Of a DNA stretch of 58,481 nucleotides, positions 7,482 through 16,746 are shown in pieces (within the stretch, counting starts at the first letter, position 1; each line of letters starts with the position of its first letter). The notes beneath the pieces were generated by a model. It ran no database searches, had not been told where the DNA came from, and saw only the letters and a program-made list of their open reading frames with translations. Position numbers and translations under genes: made by a program. This stretch comes from Indiicoccus explosivorum (GTDB lineage: Bacteria; Bacillota; Bacilli; Bacillales_A; Planococcaceae), in assembly GCF_002167005.1 (NCBI RefSeq), contig NZ_NHTN01000030.1, forward strand, positions 1-58,481, given 5' to 3'.

Positions 7482-8978
7482 TTACATGCGCTTCCGTTCA
7501 ATCGTCTTCAATTCCGAATTCAGCGCTTTGAGCAATGCCCATGTCATCAGCAATATGACGAACGAGAACGGCAAGGCCGCAATAATGATCGTATTCTGGA
7601 TAGCTGCCAGTCCGCCGACCGACAGCAGGATCGCGGCGATGGAAGACTGGATGATCCCCCACGTGATTTTCACTTTGTTGGATGGGGAAAGAGATCCGTT
7701 CGTCGACTGCATGCCGAGCACGAAAGTCGCGGAATCCGCGGATGTGATGAAGAATGTGCTGACCAGAATGACGGCGATTACCGAAAGAACGAATCCGAAC
7801 GGTATTTCGTTGAATACCATGAACAAAATGGTCTCAACAGCGCCTTCTGTCAGATCCGCGACACCGCTCATCTGGATATCGATCGCTGTAGTGCCGAAAA
7901 CTGTGAACCAGAAGGCGCTGAGCAGTGTCGGTGCGATGACGACCCCTGTCACAAATTCACGGATTGTCCGGCCCTTGGATACGCGGGCGATGAACATGCC
8001 GACGAATGGAGACCAGGCGATCCACCAAGCCCAATAGAAAATGGTCCACGCATCGAGCCACGCCCGATTTTCCGGGTTTATGGCCGCCGTTTCAAAGCTC
8101 AGCCGGATAAAATTCTGCAAATACCCGCCGAGAGACTGAGTGAACGCATTCAGAATGAACAGTGTCGGTCCTAAAATCAGGACGAGTACGAGCAGCGAGA
8201 GACCCAGAACCATATTGGCGTTAGACAAGTACTTGATACCTCTGGACAGTCCCGACCATGCGGAAATGATAAAAAGGACGGTGACCACTGCAATGATCAA
8301 AAGCTGTGACCATGTATCATTCCCGAAGCCGAACAGGTATGTCAGGCCTCCGTTGATCTGTGCGGCGCCGAATCCGAGAGAACTCGCTACGCCGAATACT
8401 GTGGCAAAAACGGCGATAATATCGATGAACGTACCCCAAGGGCCATTCATTTTCTCGCCGAATATCGGTTTCAGCGTGGAAGACACCAGCCCGCGGTCTC
8501 CTTTACGGAACTGGAAAAACGCGAGTGACAGGGCAACCATGCCATACATGGCCCATGGATGGAAACCGTAATGGACGAATGTCCGCCGCATGGCTTCCTT
8601 GAATGCCGCGTCTGTTCCGGGCTCTTCTGTGGCCGGATCGATGATGAAATGGGACAGCGGTTCGTATGCACCATAGAAAACGAGACCGATTCCCATTCCT
8701 GCGGAAAATAGCATGGCAAGCCAAGTGGCTGTTGAGAACTCCGGCTGCTCCTGGTCCTTACCGAGCCGGATTTTTCCGAATGGACTGACGATGAGGAAGA
8801 TGGCGATAAGAAGCAAAAAGGTCATAAGCAGCATGTAATACCAGCCGAATGCCGTGCTGATATCAGCGGTGACATCCAGTGTTACGGCAGCGAATCCCTC
8901 AGGATCGATTACGCCGTAAATGACGGTGGCAGCGACAAGTACAATCGTGATGTAAAAGACATTGGTAACGTTTTTCAT
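7482..8978 (-). CDS. BCCT family transporter (OpuD-like), paralogue
   Basis: A 498-residue BCCT transporter very similar along its length to the neighbouring 5774-7276 product, with the same helix-8 box (IFYWAWWIAWSPFVGMF then ARVSKGRTIREF) and GMGIGLVFYGAYEPL. The ATG at 8978 follows AAGGGAG and is preferred over upstream codons. The pair probably arose by tandem duplication and may differ in affinity or substrate (for example glycine betaine versus choline or ectoine). The upstream region holds a 13-bp tandem repeat (9109-9134) that could be regulatory. Confidence 0.9.
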   Translation of the reverse strand: MKNVTNVFYITIVLVAATVIYGVIDPEGFAAVTLDVTADISTAFGWYYMLLMTFLLLIAIFLIVSPFGKIRLGKDQEQPEFSTATWLAMLFSAGMGIGLVFYGAYEPLSHFIIDPATEEPGTDAAFKEAMRRTFVHYGFHPWAMYGMVALSLAFFQFRKGDRGLVSSTLKPIFGEKMNGPWGTFIDIIAVFATVFGVASSLGFGAAQINGGLTYLFGFGNDTWSQLLIIAVVTVLFIISAWSGLSRGIKYLSNANMVLGLSLLVLVLILGPTLFILNAFTQSLGGYLQNFIRLSFETAAINPENRAWLDAWTIFYWAWWIAWSPFVGMFIARVSKGRTIREFVTGVVIAPTLLSAFWFTVFGTTAIDIQMSGVADLTEGAVETILFMVFNEIPFGFVLSVIAVILVSTFFITSADSATFVLGMQSTNGSLSPSNKVKITWGIIQSSIAAILLSVGGLAAIQNTIIIAALPFSFVILLMTWALLKALNSELKTIERKRM

Positions 8979-9108
8979 GTAGTCTCCCTTCCTTGGACTT
9001 ATTGGTACTGACATATTTTGCAGATTGATTGTTTTGACGGAAAAGCATGGAACTCGCAGCTCTCTGATCGGACAGCTCTACATCGGTAGTGCTTTCTAAG
9101 CCCGTTTT

Positions 9109-9134
9109 TTGTGTTCATTGCTTGTGTTCATCGC
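9109..9134. repeat. 13-bp tandem direct repeat
   Basis: Two adjacent 13-bp copies differ at one base (T/C). The spacing is close to a helical turn, which suits a protein-binding site, but no known regulator motif is recognised. It lies about 130 bp upstream of the BCCT gene on the minus strand. Confidence 0.5.
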
Positions 9135-9250
9135 TAATAAATCAGCAAAATTTGCCAGCAACGCTCTATTGTTAATAAATCGTACAGTATAAAAGCATAC
9201 TGAAATCAAAAAGCAGAGTCAAACGATGCAAAGCCTGAATCAGAATGGAC

Positions 9251-9279
9251 TTGTTTTTTGCAAATGAAACCGCTAACAT
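9251..9279 (+). promoter_or_regulatory. Candidate promoter of fatty-acid operon
   Basis: TTGTTT (9251-9256) and TAACAT (9274-9279) are spaced by 17 nt. The match is moderate; TATAAA at 9283-9288 is a competing -10. The operator-like palindrome lies just downstream. Confidence 0.45.
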
Positions 9280-9298
9280 TAATATAAATATTCTGAAC

Positions 9299-9317
9299 AT
9301 ACCAACTGGTCAGTACT
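9299..9317. promoter_or_regulatory. Candidate TetR-family operator
   Basis: The partial palindrome TACCAACTGGTCAGTA, centred on ACCA-AC-TGGT, sits between the promoter and the ribosome-binding site of the first gene of the fatty-acid operon. Its form resembles operators of TetR-type fatty-acid regulators, and the operon encodes one. Binding is inferred, not shown. Confidence 0.4.
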
Positions 9318-9332
9318 AAGGAGGATGGAAAC

Positions 9333-10106
9333 ATGCATGTCATGGAACTGTTTAATCTGAAAGGCAAGACGGCCATCATTACTGGAGGCGGACGGGGACT
9401 CGGGGCGCAGATTGCCCGGGGTTTCGCGGAAGCAGGGGCGAACATTGTCCTTTGTTCACGCAAGGTGGAGGCGTGTGAACAGACAGCGGATCAGCTCGAG
9501 GAACTCGGCGTAAAGGCGCTGGCGCTTGCCTGCGATGTGACGGATCCCGATGATGTCCGGAACGTGATTGAACGAACGATGGAAACGTTCGGAGCGATTG
9601 ATATCCTCGTCAACAACTCGGGAGCGACATGGGGAGCGCCGGCTGTTGATATGCCGTTCGATGCTTGGGAGAAGGTGATGAATGTCAATGTGAATGGGAC
9701 GTTCCTGATGAGTCAGGCGGCCGGAAAAGTGATGATCGCCCAGGGGTGCGGCAAAATCATCAACATCTCTTCCATCGCCGGTTTGGGGGGCACGGATCCG
9801 CGATTCATGGATACCATCGGCTATAACACATCCAAAGGGGCTGTCATCACGATGACGAAAGACTTGGCCGCCAAATGGGGCCAGCATAACATCAATGTCA
9901 ACGCCATCGCGCCGGGCTTTTTCCCGACTAAAATGTCGAAAGTGCTGATCGAGCGCGGCGGCGATCAAATCCTTAATCTGACACCGCTCCGCCGGTTCGG
10001 GACAGATGAAGACTTGAAAGGGGCGGCCCTGTTCTTGGCTTCAAAAGCTTCTGACTATGTGACTGGAGATGTGCTGGTCGTGGACGGCGGCATGCATGCC
10101 ATTTAA
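9333..10106 (+). CDS. SDR family oxidoreductase
   Basis: A 257-residue classical short-chain dehydrogenase. The cofactor motif TGGGRGLG is at 17-24, NNSG at about 90, the catalytic Ser in ISSIAG near 145, and YNTSK (Tyr about 164, Lys about 168). It ends with the usual VTGDVLVVDGGMHA. The arginine after the cofactor glycine run and CSRK suggest NADP(H) use. As first gene of a fatty-acid degradation operon it probably acts on a 3-hydroxyacyl or related intermediate, but gluconate 5-dehydrogenase-like enzymes share this pattern. The start ATG is 8 nt after AAGGAGG. Confidence 0.8.
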   Translation: MHVMELFNLKGKTAIITGGGRGLGAQIARGFAEAGANIVLCSRKVEACEQTADQLEELGVKALALACDVTDPDDVRNVIERTMETFGAIDILVNNSGATWGAPAVDMPFDAWEKVMNVNVNGTFLMSQAAGKVMIAQGCGKIINISSIAGLGGTDPRFMDTIGYNTSKGAVITMTKDLAAKWGQHNINVNAIAPGFFPTKMSKVLIERGGDQILNLTPLRRFGTDEDLKGAALFLASKASDYVTGDVLVVDGGMHAI

Positions 10107-10153
10107 GCGGGAACGGACAGGGATTTTATTTTGAAAAGACAGGAGATGGAAAA

Positions 10154-11776
10154 ATGACTGAAAAAGTTTGGCACCGCCATTATCCGAAAGACATATCCGC
10201 GGAAATGGAATTCCCGGACAAGACCATGCCGGACATCCTGACGGAAACAGCTGCGAAAATACCGGAACATGTGGCACTGAAATTCTATGGTCGGGAAATG
10301 ACATATAAGGAACTGCTGACGTTTTCGACTGTCTTCGCTTCGTCATTGCAGAAAGCGGGCGTCAGGAAAGGGGACCGGGCGGCGATCATGCTGCCGAACT
10401 GCCCGCAGTATGTCGTTTCGTATTACGGGATTCTGAAGGCGGGCGCCATTGTCACTCAAGTGAACCCGATGCTGATGGAGCAGGAACTGATTTATTTGCT
10501 GAAGGACTCGGGGGCTGAAACGATTGTCGTCTATGAACCGCTTTATCCGCGGATCAGGGCTATCCTGGAGGAAACGTCGCTCAAGAACATCATCGTCGTC
10601 AGTTTTGAAGAACAGCAACCGGATCTCCAAGGCGAGGATGCTTCATTCCAGCAGTTTGTCGGGCGGGGCGATGGAAAACTTGAACCTGTCCAGATCAATG
10701 CCGAGTCGGATATCGCGGTCCTGCAGTATACCGGCGGGACAACCGGTCTTTCGAAAGGCGCGATGCTGACCCACCGGAACATTTTGGCGAACGCTTTTCA
10801 GTCCCATGAATTTTTTAGGCGGGAATTTGAATTCGGAAAAGAACGGTGCCTGACCGTCATTCCGCTGTTCCATGTATTTGCGATGTCGTCGGCCATGAAT
10901 TTGTCCATCCTGACCGGGTCCGCAAATATTCTGCTGCCGCGTTTCGAATTGCAGGAAGTGCTGGAGACGATCAAAACCGAACAGCCGACGACGTTCCCGG
11001 GCGTGCCGACCATGTACATCGCCATCACGAACCACCCGGAGGCGGAGAATTATGGAATCGACAGCATTCATTTGTGCAACAGCGGAAGCGCGCCGATGCC
11101 GGTCGAAACGATGAAGGAGTTCGAGCATAAAACCGGGGCGAAGATTCTCGAAGGCTACGGGTTATCCGAGGCGTCGCCGGTCACGCACTGCAATCCGGCA
11201 TTTGCGGAACGGAAACCGGGAAGCATCGGCATCGGTATTCCGTCAACGGAATACAAAGTAGTCGACTTGGGAGAAGGCAGACAGGAAGTCCCGGCGGGGG
11301 AGAAAGGTGAGCTCATCGTAAGAGGGCCGCAAGTGATGAAAGGCTATTGGAATATGCCTGAAGAGACAGACCACACGCTGCGCGACGGCTGGCTGTTCAC
11401 CGGCGATATCGCGACTATGGACGAAGACGGATACGTCTTTATCGTGGACCGGAAAAAAGATTTGATTATTTCAAGCGGCTACAACGTTTATCCGCGGGAT
11501 ATCGAAGAAGTGCTGTATGAGCATCCGGCTGTCCAGGAAGCGGTCGTCATCGGTGTCGCTGATGCATACCGGGGCGAAAGCGTGAAAGCGATCATCGTCA
11601 AAAAAGCGGGGCAGGACTTGACGGAAGAGGAATTGATCGAGTGGGCGCGCGGCAGGATGGCGGCTTATAAAGTGCCGCGGGCAGTGGAATTCCGGAAGGA
11701 GCTGCCGAAGACGAATGTCGGGAAGATCCTTCGCCGGGCGCTCCGGGAAGAGGAACGGCAGCGGGACGGCAGCTGA
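10154..11776 (+). CDS. Long-chain acyl-CoA ligase (AMP-forming)
   Basis: A 540-residue ANL-superfamily enzyme that activates fatty acids to acyl-CoA with ATP. The P-loop-like motif YTGGTTGLSKGAMLTH starts near residue 192; the A5 region GYGLSEASPVTH, the hinge VDRKKDLIISSGYNVYP and the C-terminal lysine loop KTNVGKILRR are all present. It is the second gene of the operon, 47 nt after the SDR gene, behind AGGAG. The surrounding dehydrogenase, thioesterase and TetR genes support a role in fatty-acid catabolism. Chain-length preference cannot be read from sequence. Confidence 0.9.
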   Translation: MTEKVWHRHYPKDISAEMEFPDKTMPDILTETAAKIPEHVALKFYGREMTYKELLTFSTVFASSLQKAGVRKGDRAAIMLPNCPQYVVSYYGILKAGAIVTQVNPMLMEQELIYLLKDSGAETIVVYEPLYPRIRAILEETSLKNIIVVSFEEQQPDLQGEDASFQQFVGRGDGKLEPVQINAESDIAVLQYTGGTTGLSKGAMLTHRNILANAFQSHEFFRREFEFGKERCLTVIPLFHVFAMSSAMNLSILTGSANILLPRFELQEVLETIKTEQPTTFPGVPTMYIAITNHPEAENYGIDSIHLCNSGSAPMPVETMKEFEHKTGAKILEGYGLSEASPVTHCNPAFAERKPGSIGIGIPSTEYKVVDLGEGRQEVPAGEKGELIVRGPQVMKGYWNMPEETDHTLRDGWLFTGDIATMDEDGYVFIVDRKKDLIISSGYNVYPRDIEEVLYEHPAVQEAVVIGVADAYRGESVKAIIVKKAGQDLTEEELIEWARGRMAAYKVPRAVEFRKELPKTNVGKILRRALREEERQRDGS

Positions 11777-11803
11777 CAGGGGAAGTGACGGTGACATGAC
11801 AGC

Positions 11804-12361
11804 ATGAAGGAAAGAATAACAGAACAGAGCATCGTGCTTTTCGAACAGAAGGGATTCAGTGAAACATCCGTACAGGATATTGTGGAAGCGCTCGGTGTGA
11901 CGAAAGGGACGTTTTACTACTATTTCACGAGTAAAGAACAGCTGCTGATGGAAATTCACCTGAATTACATCGGCCGGCTGCTGGCGCGGCAAGAAGCCAT
12001 TATCAAAAACAGCGGTTCAGCGAAGGAAAAAATCGCCCGCATCATCGGTCTCCTCATTTCAGACATTCAAGACTATGGTCCGAGCGCCCGCGTATTTTTC
12101 CGCGAAATCCGGCATCTGGCCGAGAACAATGCGGAGGAAGTCAGACAGCAGCGCGACCGTTTCCGGCTTGCCATCGAAGAAGTGCTGCGGCAGGGCCGGG
12201 ACAGCGGGGAATTCAAGCCGGAGATCGTGCCGTCCATCACGGCGTTCGCCGTGCTCGGTGTGACGAATTGGAGTTATCAGTGGTTCAATCCGGCAGGTGA
12301 TGTGCCGCCGGAGCGGCTTGCGGAAATTTATACGGAGCTGATCCTGCATGGAATTGCATAA
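11804..12361 (+). CDS. TetR/AcrR family regulator of the operon
   Basis: A 185-residue TetR-type repressor. The N-terminal helix-turn-helix is clear (SVQDIVEALGVTKGTFYYYF, about 23-42), followed by an all-helical ligand domain with a C-terminal segment typical of KstR/FadR-type members (ITAFAVLGVTNWSYQWF). Its place inside the acyl-CoA operon, with an operator-like palindrome before the first gene, suggests it represses the operon and is released by acyl-CoA. The ribosome-binding site is weak, so its level may be kept low. The ligand is inferred. Confidence 0.8.
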   Translation: MKERITEQSIVLFEQKGFSETSVQDIVEALGVTKGTFYYYFTSKEQLLMEIHLNYIGRLLARQEAIIKNSGSAKEKIARIIGLLISDIQDYGPSARVFFREIRHLAENNAEEVRQQRDRFRLAIEEVLRQGRDSGEFKPEIVPSITAFAVLGVTNWSYQWFNPAGDVPPERLAEIYTELILHGIA

Positions 12362-12375
12362 AAGGAGTGAGCGCT

Positions 12376-12789
12376 TTGGCGCATGAAACAGACGTGAAAG
12401 TCCGCTTTTGTGAAACGGATGCACTCGGGCACATCAGCAACATCAGTTACTTTATTTACCTGGAAGAAGCGCGGACGGACTTTTTTGGCGAGATGGGCTT
12501 CGAAATGGGGATCGGCGACTGGAAATTCATCCTGGCCTCGGCGGCATGTGATTTCGTCAGTCAGGGGTACTTTAATCAAAAGCTGAAAGTCATTTCGGAA
12601 ATCGGCCGGATCGGCAATTCCAGTTTCACGATCATCCATCGGATCGTGGACGGCGGCGGAAAACTGATTGCGACAGGCGAGGCGAGCATTGTGTTCTTCG
12701 ACTTTGAAAACCAGCGGAGTGAGCGCCTCCCGGACTGGTTCCGCGAACGGCTGGCAGACCATATGGCGGAAACGTCAGAAGCGGGGTGA
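12376..12789 (+). CDS. Acyl-CoA thioesterase (4HBT/hotdog fold)
   Basis: A 137-residue single hotdog-domain protein of the 4-hydroxybenzoyl-CoA thioesterase group. The catalytic motif is near the start (VRFCETDALGHISNISYFIYLEE; Asp in place of a nucleophile, followed by GH.SN). It probably hydrolyses acyl-CoA intermediates. A TTG at 12376, 8 nt after AAAGGAG, is preferred to an in-frame GTG at 12367. The ribosome-binding site overlaps the TetR stop codon region, indicating translational coupling. Confidence 0.8.
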   Translation: MAHETDVKVRFCETDALGHISNISYFIYLEEARTDFFGEMGFEMGIGDWKFILASAACDFVSQGYFNQKLKVISEIGRIGNSSFTIIHRIVDGGGKLIATGEASIVFFDFENQRSERLPDWFRERLADHMAETSEAG

Positions 12790-12794
12790 AGCGA

Positions 12795-13867
12795 TTGGCA
12801 GAGAAAGAGAAACGGAAGGATACCATTCCGGTCAGACCCGGAGAAGAACTGGAGCCGGAAAAATTGGAGCGGTTCCTCCGGGAGAACATCCACGGATTGC
12901 CGGAAGGTGATTTGGACATCCGGCAGTTCGGTTCCGGCCACTCGAATTTGACGTATGATTTGCGGATCGGCGGATGGGAAGCGGTGCTCCGGCGGCCGCG
13001 CTTGGCCCCGTGGCCCCGAAAGCCCATGACATGGAAAGGGAGCAGCGGATTTTAGCGGCACTGCATCCAGTTTTTCCGGCTGCCCCCGAACCGTACGTAT
13101 TTTCCGACGACACGGACATTGTCGGAAGTCCTTTTTTCGTGATGGAAAGGCGGCACGGAATCGTCCTTGATACCGCGTTTCCGGAAGGCATCCAGCCGAC
13201 ACCGGAGCGCTGCCGGCAAATCTCGGAAAAGATGGCCGATACGCTTGCTGAACTTCACGCGCTTGATTATACAAAAACACCGCTTGCCGGCCTTGTGAAG
13301 CCGGAAGGGTTCCTGGAGCGGCAGGTCCATGGCTGGATCGGCCGTTACGAACGGGCTGAGACGGACGAAGTCCCGGGAGTGGAAGAACTGAAAAAATGGC
13401 TGGCATCCCGGATTCCGGCATCGCCTGATCCGACGGTGATCCATTATGATTTTAAGCTGAACAACGCCATGTTCTCACCTGATTTTTCCCGTCTGACCGG
13501 ACTTTTTGACTGGGAAATGGCGACCGTCGGGGATCCCTTGGCGGATCTCGGCGTCGCCATGAGTTATTGGATCCAGGCGGATGACCCAGAACTGCTGAAA
13601 TTCGGAATGGGAAAACCGCCGGTGACGGTGATGGACGGATTTTACAGCCGGCAGGAATTTATTGAACGGTATGCTGAAACGAGCGGCCGGGATGTAACGA
13701 ATATGACGTTTTACTTGTCGTTCGCTTATTTCAAACTGGCGGTGATCATTCAGCAGATCTACTACCGCTACAAGATGGGACAGACCCGGGATGAGCGGTT
13801 CGCGCACTTTAACCGCTTCGCGGACAGCCTGATCCGTCATGCGCTGGCGACGGCGAAAGAGATGTGA
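12795..13867 (+). pseudogene. Phosphotransferase family protein, frameshifted
   Basis: Two overlapping frames together encode one APH-type kinase-like protein of the ACAD10/ACAD11-related family that accompanies acyl-CoA dehydrogenases. The N-lobe (FGSGHSNLTYDLRIGGWEAVLRRP) is in the first frame; it breaks within the GC run at 12996-13000, and LGPVAPKAHDMEREQRIL then continues in the next frame through the catalytic IHYDFKLNNAMF and the metal-binding LTGLFDWEMATVGDP. Restoring one base (a C in the CCG repeat) would give an unbroken protein of about 357 residues, the normal size. Either a sequencing error in a GC run or a true recent mutation is possible. Start is TTG 12795, or GTG 12786 overlapping the thioesterase stop. 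Confidence 0.8.
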
Positions 13868-13958
13868 TGCGATGCTGCTGGCTGATCGGTGCCGCGGCGC
13901 ATTCCGATGGCGGCTGGTCCCGGCGGAGATAAAATGGTTGCGGAAGGGGAAGGAATGA

Positions 13959-15731
13959 ATGGAAGCTGACACACTGCTCTACCGGGGCGGATCTTTTCTT
14001 TACGGACCGGCAGAGGCGGATACAGTATTTACACCGGAAGATTTCACGGAAGAACACCGCATGATCGCACAGACGGCGAAACGGTTCCTCGAACAGGATG
14101 TGCGACCGCAAAACGAAGTGCTGGAGAATCAGGATTTCGGGAAAGTGAAAGAATTGCTGCAGAAGGCAGGGGATCTCGGCCTGCTCGGCCATAGCGTCCC
14201 GGAAGCATACGGCGGACTGGGTCTGGACAAGATCAGCAAAGGACTCGTCGGCGAGATGCTCGGTTCCGGAGGCGGGTACAGCGTTGCCCATTCCAACCAT
14301 ACATGCATCGCCACGCTTCCGATCACCTATTTCGGGACGGAAGAACAGAAAGGAAAGTACTTGCCGAAACTCGCTTCCGGGGAATTTCTCGGTGCTTATT
14401 GCCTGACGGAGCCGAATGCGGGATCGGATGCGCTCGCAGCGCAGACAACCGCCCGGCTGAATGAAACGGGCACCCATTATATCCTGAACGGCACGAAAAT
14501 GTTCATCACAAACGCCGAGTTCGCGGATACATTCATCACGTATGCCAAAGTCGACGGCAAGGCGTTCACCGCATTCATTGTGGAGAAAGATTTTCCGGGG
14601 CTGTCGCTCGGACCGGAAGAACAGAAAATGGGCATCAAAAGCTCTTCGACGCGGCCGGTCATTTTCGAAGACTGCGAAGTACCGGCGGAGAACCTGCTCG
14701 GGGAAGTCGGAAAAGGCCACGTCATCGCACTGAACGTGCTGAACCTTGGCCGCTTCAATCTCGGGTCCGCCTGTATGGGTGCGTCGAAATACGGGCTGGG
14801 GCTCACGCTCGGTTACGTAAAGGAACGGCGGCAGTTCGGGCGGACGATCGCCGATTTCGGTGCGACACAGGAGAAAATCGCCAGCATGGCGATGCGCATT
14901 TATGCGGCAGAGTCGCTGCAGTACCGGACGGCAGGCTATTTGGAAGAAGCGCTTGGCGGCCTGTACGATGCAGAAGACCAGGGATTGATCGCCAAACGTA
15001 TGATGGAATACGCGGCGGAATGCGCGGTGTGCAAAGTCTACGGTTCGGAAACGCTGGACGCAGTCGCGGATGAAGCGCTTCAGCTGCACGGAGGCTATGG
15101 TTATATTAAAGAATACGGCGTGGAGCAGATGTACCGGGATTCCCGGATCAACCGGATTTTTGAAGGGACGAATGAAATCAACCGACTCCTCATTCCGATG
15201 AATCTGCTGAAAGCGGCGATGAAAGGACAGGTTCCGCTGCCTGACCTCGTCGAACAGGCGGCGACTGAAATGAATGCGCCGCAAGTGGAGGAGATCGGGC
15301 CGGTATCGCGGGAGGCGGAAGCTGTCAAAGCTGTGCGCCGGGTATTCCTTATGAGCGTAGGGCTCGCTTACGAGACGTATGGCGATAAACTAGGGGAAGA
15401 GCAGGCGGTGCTTATAAAGCTCGCCGATATGGCCATCGCGCTGTACGCGGCAGAATCAGCGGTGCTGCGCACGGAAAAAGCGGTCGCAGAGAATGGCGAA
15501 GAACGCGAAAAACTGAAGCGGCACCTCACGCAGGCACTCATTGATGAGCTGCTGCTGTCTGTGGAAATGGATGCCCGCCAGCTGATTCAGTCCGCAGTAG
15601 ATAATCCGCAGCTTGGATCAGCGACTGCAGCGGTGACGGCGGAATTGAGCCGGCTGCAGCGGGGCGGCACAGCCGATACAAAACGGAAAATCGCCTTGGC
15701 ACAGCTCGAAGCGGGGCGGTATGTAAGCTGA
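13959..15731 (+). CDS. Acyl-CoA dehydrogenase, long form
   Basis: A 590-residue FAD enzyme catalysing the first step of beta-oxidation, with the three acyl-CoA dehydrogenase domains (N-terminal helices, middle beta domain with CLTEPNAGSD, C-terminal helices with LQLHGGYGY and IFEGTNEINR). The Glu in IFEGTNEINR (about 402) is in the position of the catalytic base. An extra C-terminal helical region of about 150 residues places it with long or very-long-chain types (FadE/VLCAD-like). The gap of 91 nt from the phosphotransferase gene holds no feature. It is probably part of the same operon. Confidence 0.9.
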   Translation: MEADTLLYRGGSFLYGPAEADTVFTPEDFTEEHRMIAQTAKRFLEQDVRPQNEVLENQDFGKVKELLQKAGDLGLLGHSVPEAYGGLGLDKISKGLVGEMLGSGGGYSVAHSNHTCIATLPITYFGTEEQKGKYLPKLASGEFLGAYCLTEPNAGSDALAAQTTARLNETGTHYILNGTKMFITNAEFADTFITYAKVDGKAFTAFIVEKDFPGLSLGPEEQKMGIKSSSTRPVIFEDCEVPAENLLGEVGKGHVIALNVLNLGRFNLGSACMGASKYGLGLTLGYVKERRQFGRTIADFGATQEKIASMAMRIYAAESLQYRTAGYLEEALGGLYDAEDQGLIAKRMMEYAAECAVCKVYGSETLDAVADEALQLHGGYGYIKEYGVEQMYRDSRINRIFEGTNEINRLLIPMNLLKAAMKGQVPLPDLVEQAATEMNAPQVEEIGPVSREAEAVKAVRRVFLMSVGLAYETYGDKLGEEQAVLIKLADMAIALYAAESAVLRTEKAVAENGEEREKLKRHLTQALIDELLLSVEMDARQLIQSAVDNPQLGSATAAVTAELSRLQRGGTADTKRKIALAQLEAGRYVS

Positions 15732-15744
15732 TGGAGGGAAAACG

Positions 15745-16719
15745 ATGAAAGTTGTGAAGTTGGAGCAATACGGCGGACCGGAAGTGCTGGAGCTGACAGA
15801 AGTGCAGAAGCCGGAGCCGAATGAGGACGAAGTCATTATCGAAGTCAAAGCGATCGGTGTCAATTATGCGGATACAGCGCGGCGGGAAGGCCAGTATGTC
15901 GTGCCGACACCGCTGCCGTTCACTCCTGGAGCGGAAATCGCAGGTGCTGTATCGGCAATCGGAGATGGCGTGACCCGGTTCAAACCGGGCGACCGGATTG
16001 TAGCGCTGATTGAAGCAGGCGGCTATTCGGAATTCGTGGCGGTGCCGGAACAGGCGCTCATCCCGGTGCCCGACAGCGTGCCGTTCGAACAGGCGGTGGC
16101 ATTGCCGCTGCAGGGACTGAGCGCATACCACATCCTGAAGACGATGGGCAGGCTGGAAGCGGGGGAAACCGTGCTCGTGCACGCGGCAGCAGGCGGTGTC
16201 GGAACGCTGGCCGTGCAGCTGGCGAAGATTTTCGGTGCCGGAACCGTCATTGCGACGGCGAGCACGGAAGAAAAGCTGGAACTTGCCCGATCTCTCGGTG
16301 CGGATCATCTCGTCAATTATACAAAGGACAATTGGGCGGAACAGGTGAAGGAACTGACCGGCGGCAAAGGCGTGGATGTCGCGCTCGAAATGGTCGGCGG
16401 CGACATATTCCATCAGACGCTGAAGTGCCTGGCACCGTTCGGGCGCCTCGTTATTTTCGGAGCAGCGAGCGGTGAACAGGCAAAATTCTACCCGGGGCAG
16501 CTCATGCGTAAAAACCAGTCGGTCATCGGATTTTTCCTGCCGCAGATCATGCGGAAACCGAAGCTGTTCCAGCAAAGTCTCCAGGAGCTGCTGGAGTGGA
16601 CCGGCAGCGGCAAACTGCAGCTGACGATCGGCGGCACTTTTCCGCTGGCCGAAGCGGCGGAAGCGCACCGGCAGCTGCAGGGAAGGAAAACAACCGGCAA
16701 AATCATTTTGAAGCCGTAA
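15745..16719 (+). CDS. MDR family quinone oxidoreductase
   Basis: A 324-residue zinc-free medium-chain dehydrogenase/reductase of the quinone oxidoreductase (QOR) type. Visible are the GroES-like N-terminus (GVNYADTARREGQY), the cofactor motif AAAGGVGTLAVQLAK and the QOR-typical C-terminus ending in TTGKIILKP. No catalytic or structural zinc cysteines are present. It probably uses NADPH. It follows the acyl-CoA dehydrogenase by 13 nt and completes the operon; it might reduce an unsaturated acyl intermediate or a quinone, which is inference. Confidence 0.85.
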   Translation: MKVVKLEQYGGPEVLELTEVQKPEPNEDEVIIEVKAIGVNYADTARREGQYVVPTPLPFTPGAEIAGAVSAIGDGVTRFKPGDRIVALIEAGGYSEFVAVPEQALIPVPDSVPFEQAVALPLQGLSAYHILKTMGRLEAGETVLVHAAAGGVGTLAVQLAKIFGAGTVIATASTEEKLELARSLGADHLVNYTKDNWAEQVKELTGGKGVDVALEMVGGDIFHQTLKCLAPFGRLVIFGAASGEQAKFYPGQLMRKNQSVIGFFLPQIMRKPKLFQQSLQELLEWTGSGKLQLTIGGTFPLAEAAEAHRQLQGRKTTGKIILKP

Positions 16720-16746
16720 ACAGGACGTTACGGATATCCCGAAAAT

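Larger units (their letters stand above)
8979..9332. other. Divergent intergenic region, BCCT / fatty-acid operon
   Basis: This 354-bp AT-richer stretch has no convincing gene. It holds two tandem 13-bp units, TTGTGTTCATTGC and TTGTGTTCATCGC (9109-9134), two nearby TAATAAATC motifs, and near its right end the promoter and a TetR-type operator candidate for the fatty-acid operon. Confidence 0.6.

Noticed and set aside
7453-8037. Plus-strand open frames opposite the BCCT genes (also 5814-6332)
   Set aside because: Both occur at the same place in the two paralogues, as expected for antisense of a conserved gene; no ribosome-binding sites.
13809-15284. Long minus-strand open frame (491 codons) opposite the acyl-CoA dehydrogenase gene
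   Set aside because: It is antisense to a clear gene, has no ribosome-binding site, and its His/Arg/Phe-rich translation is what high-GC codon bias yields on the opposite strand.
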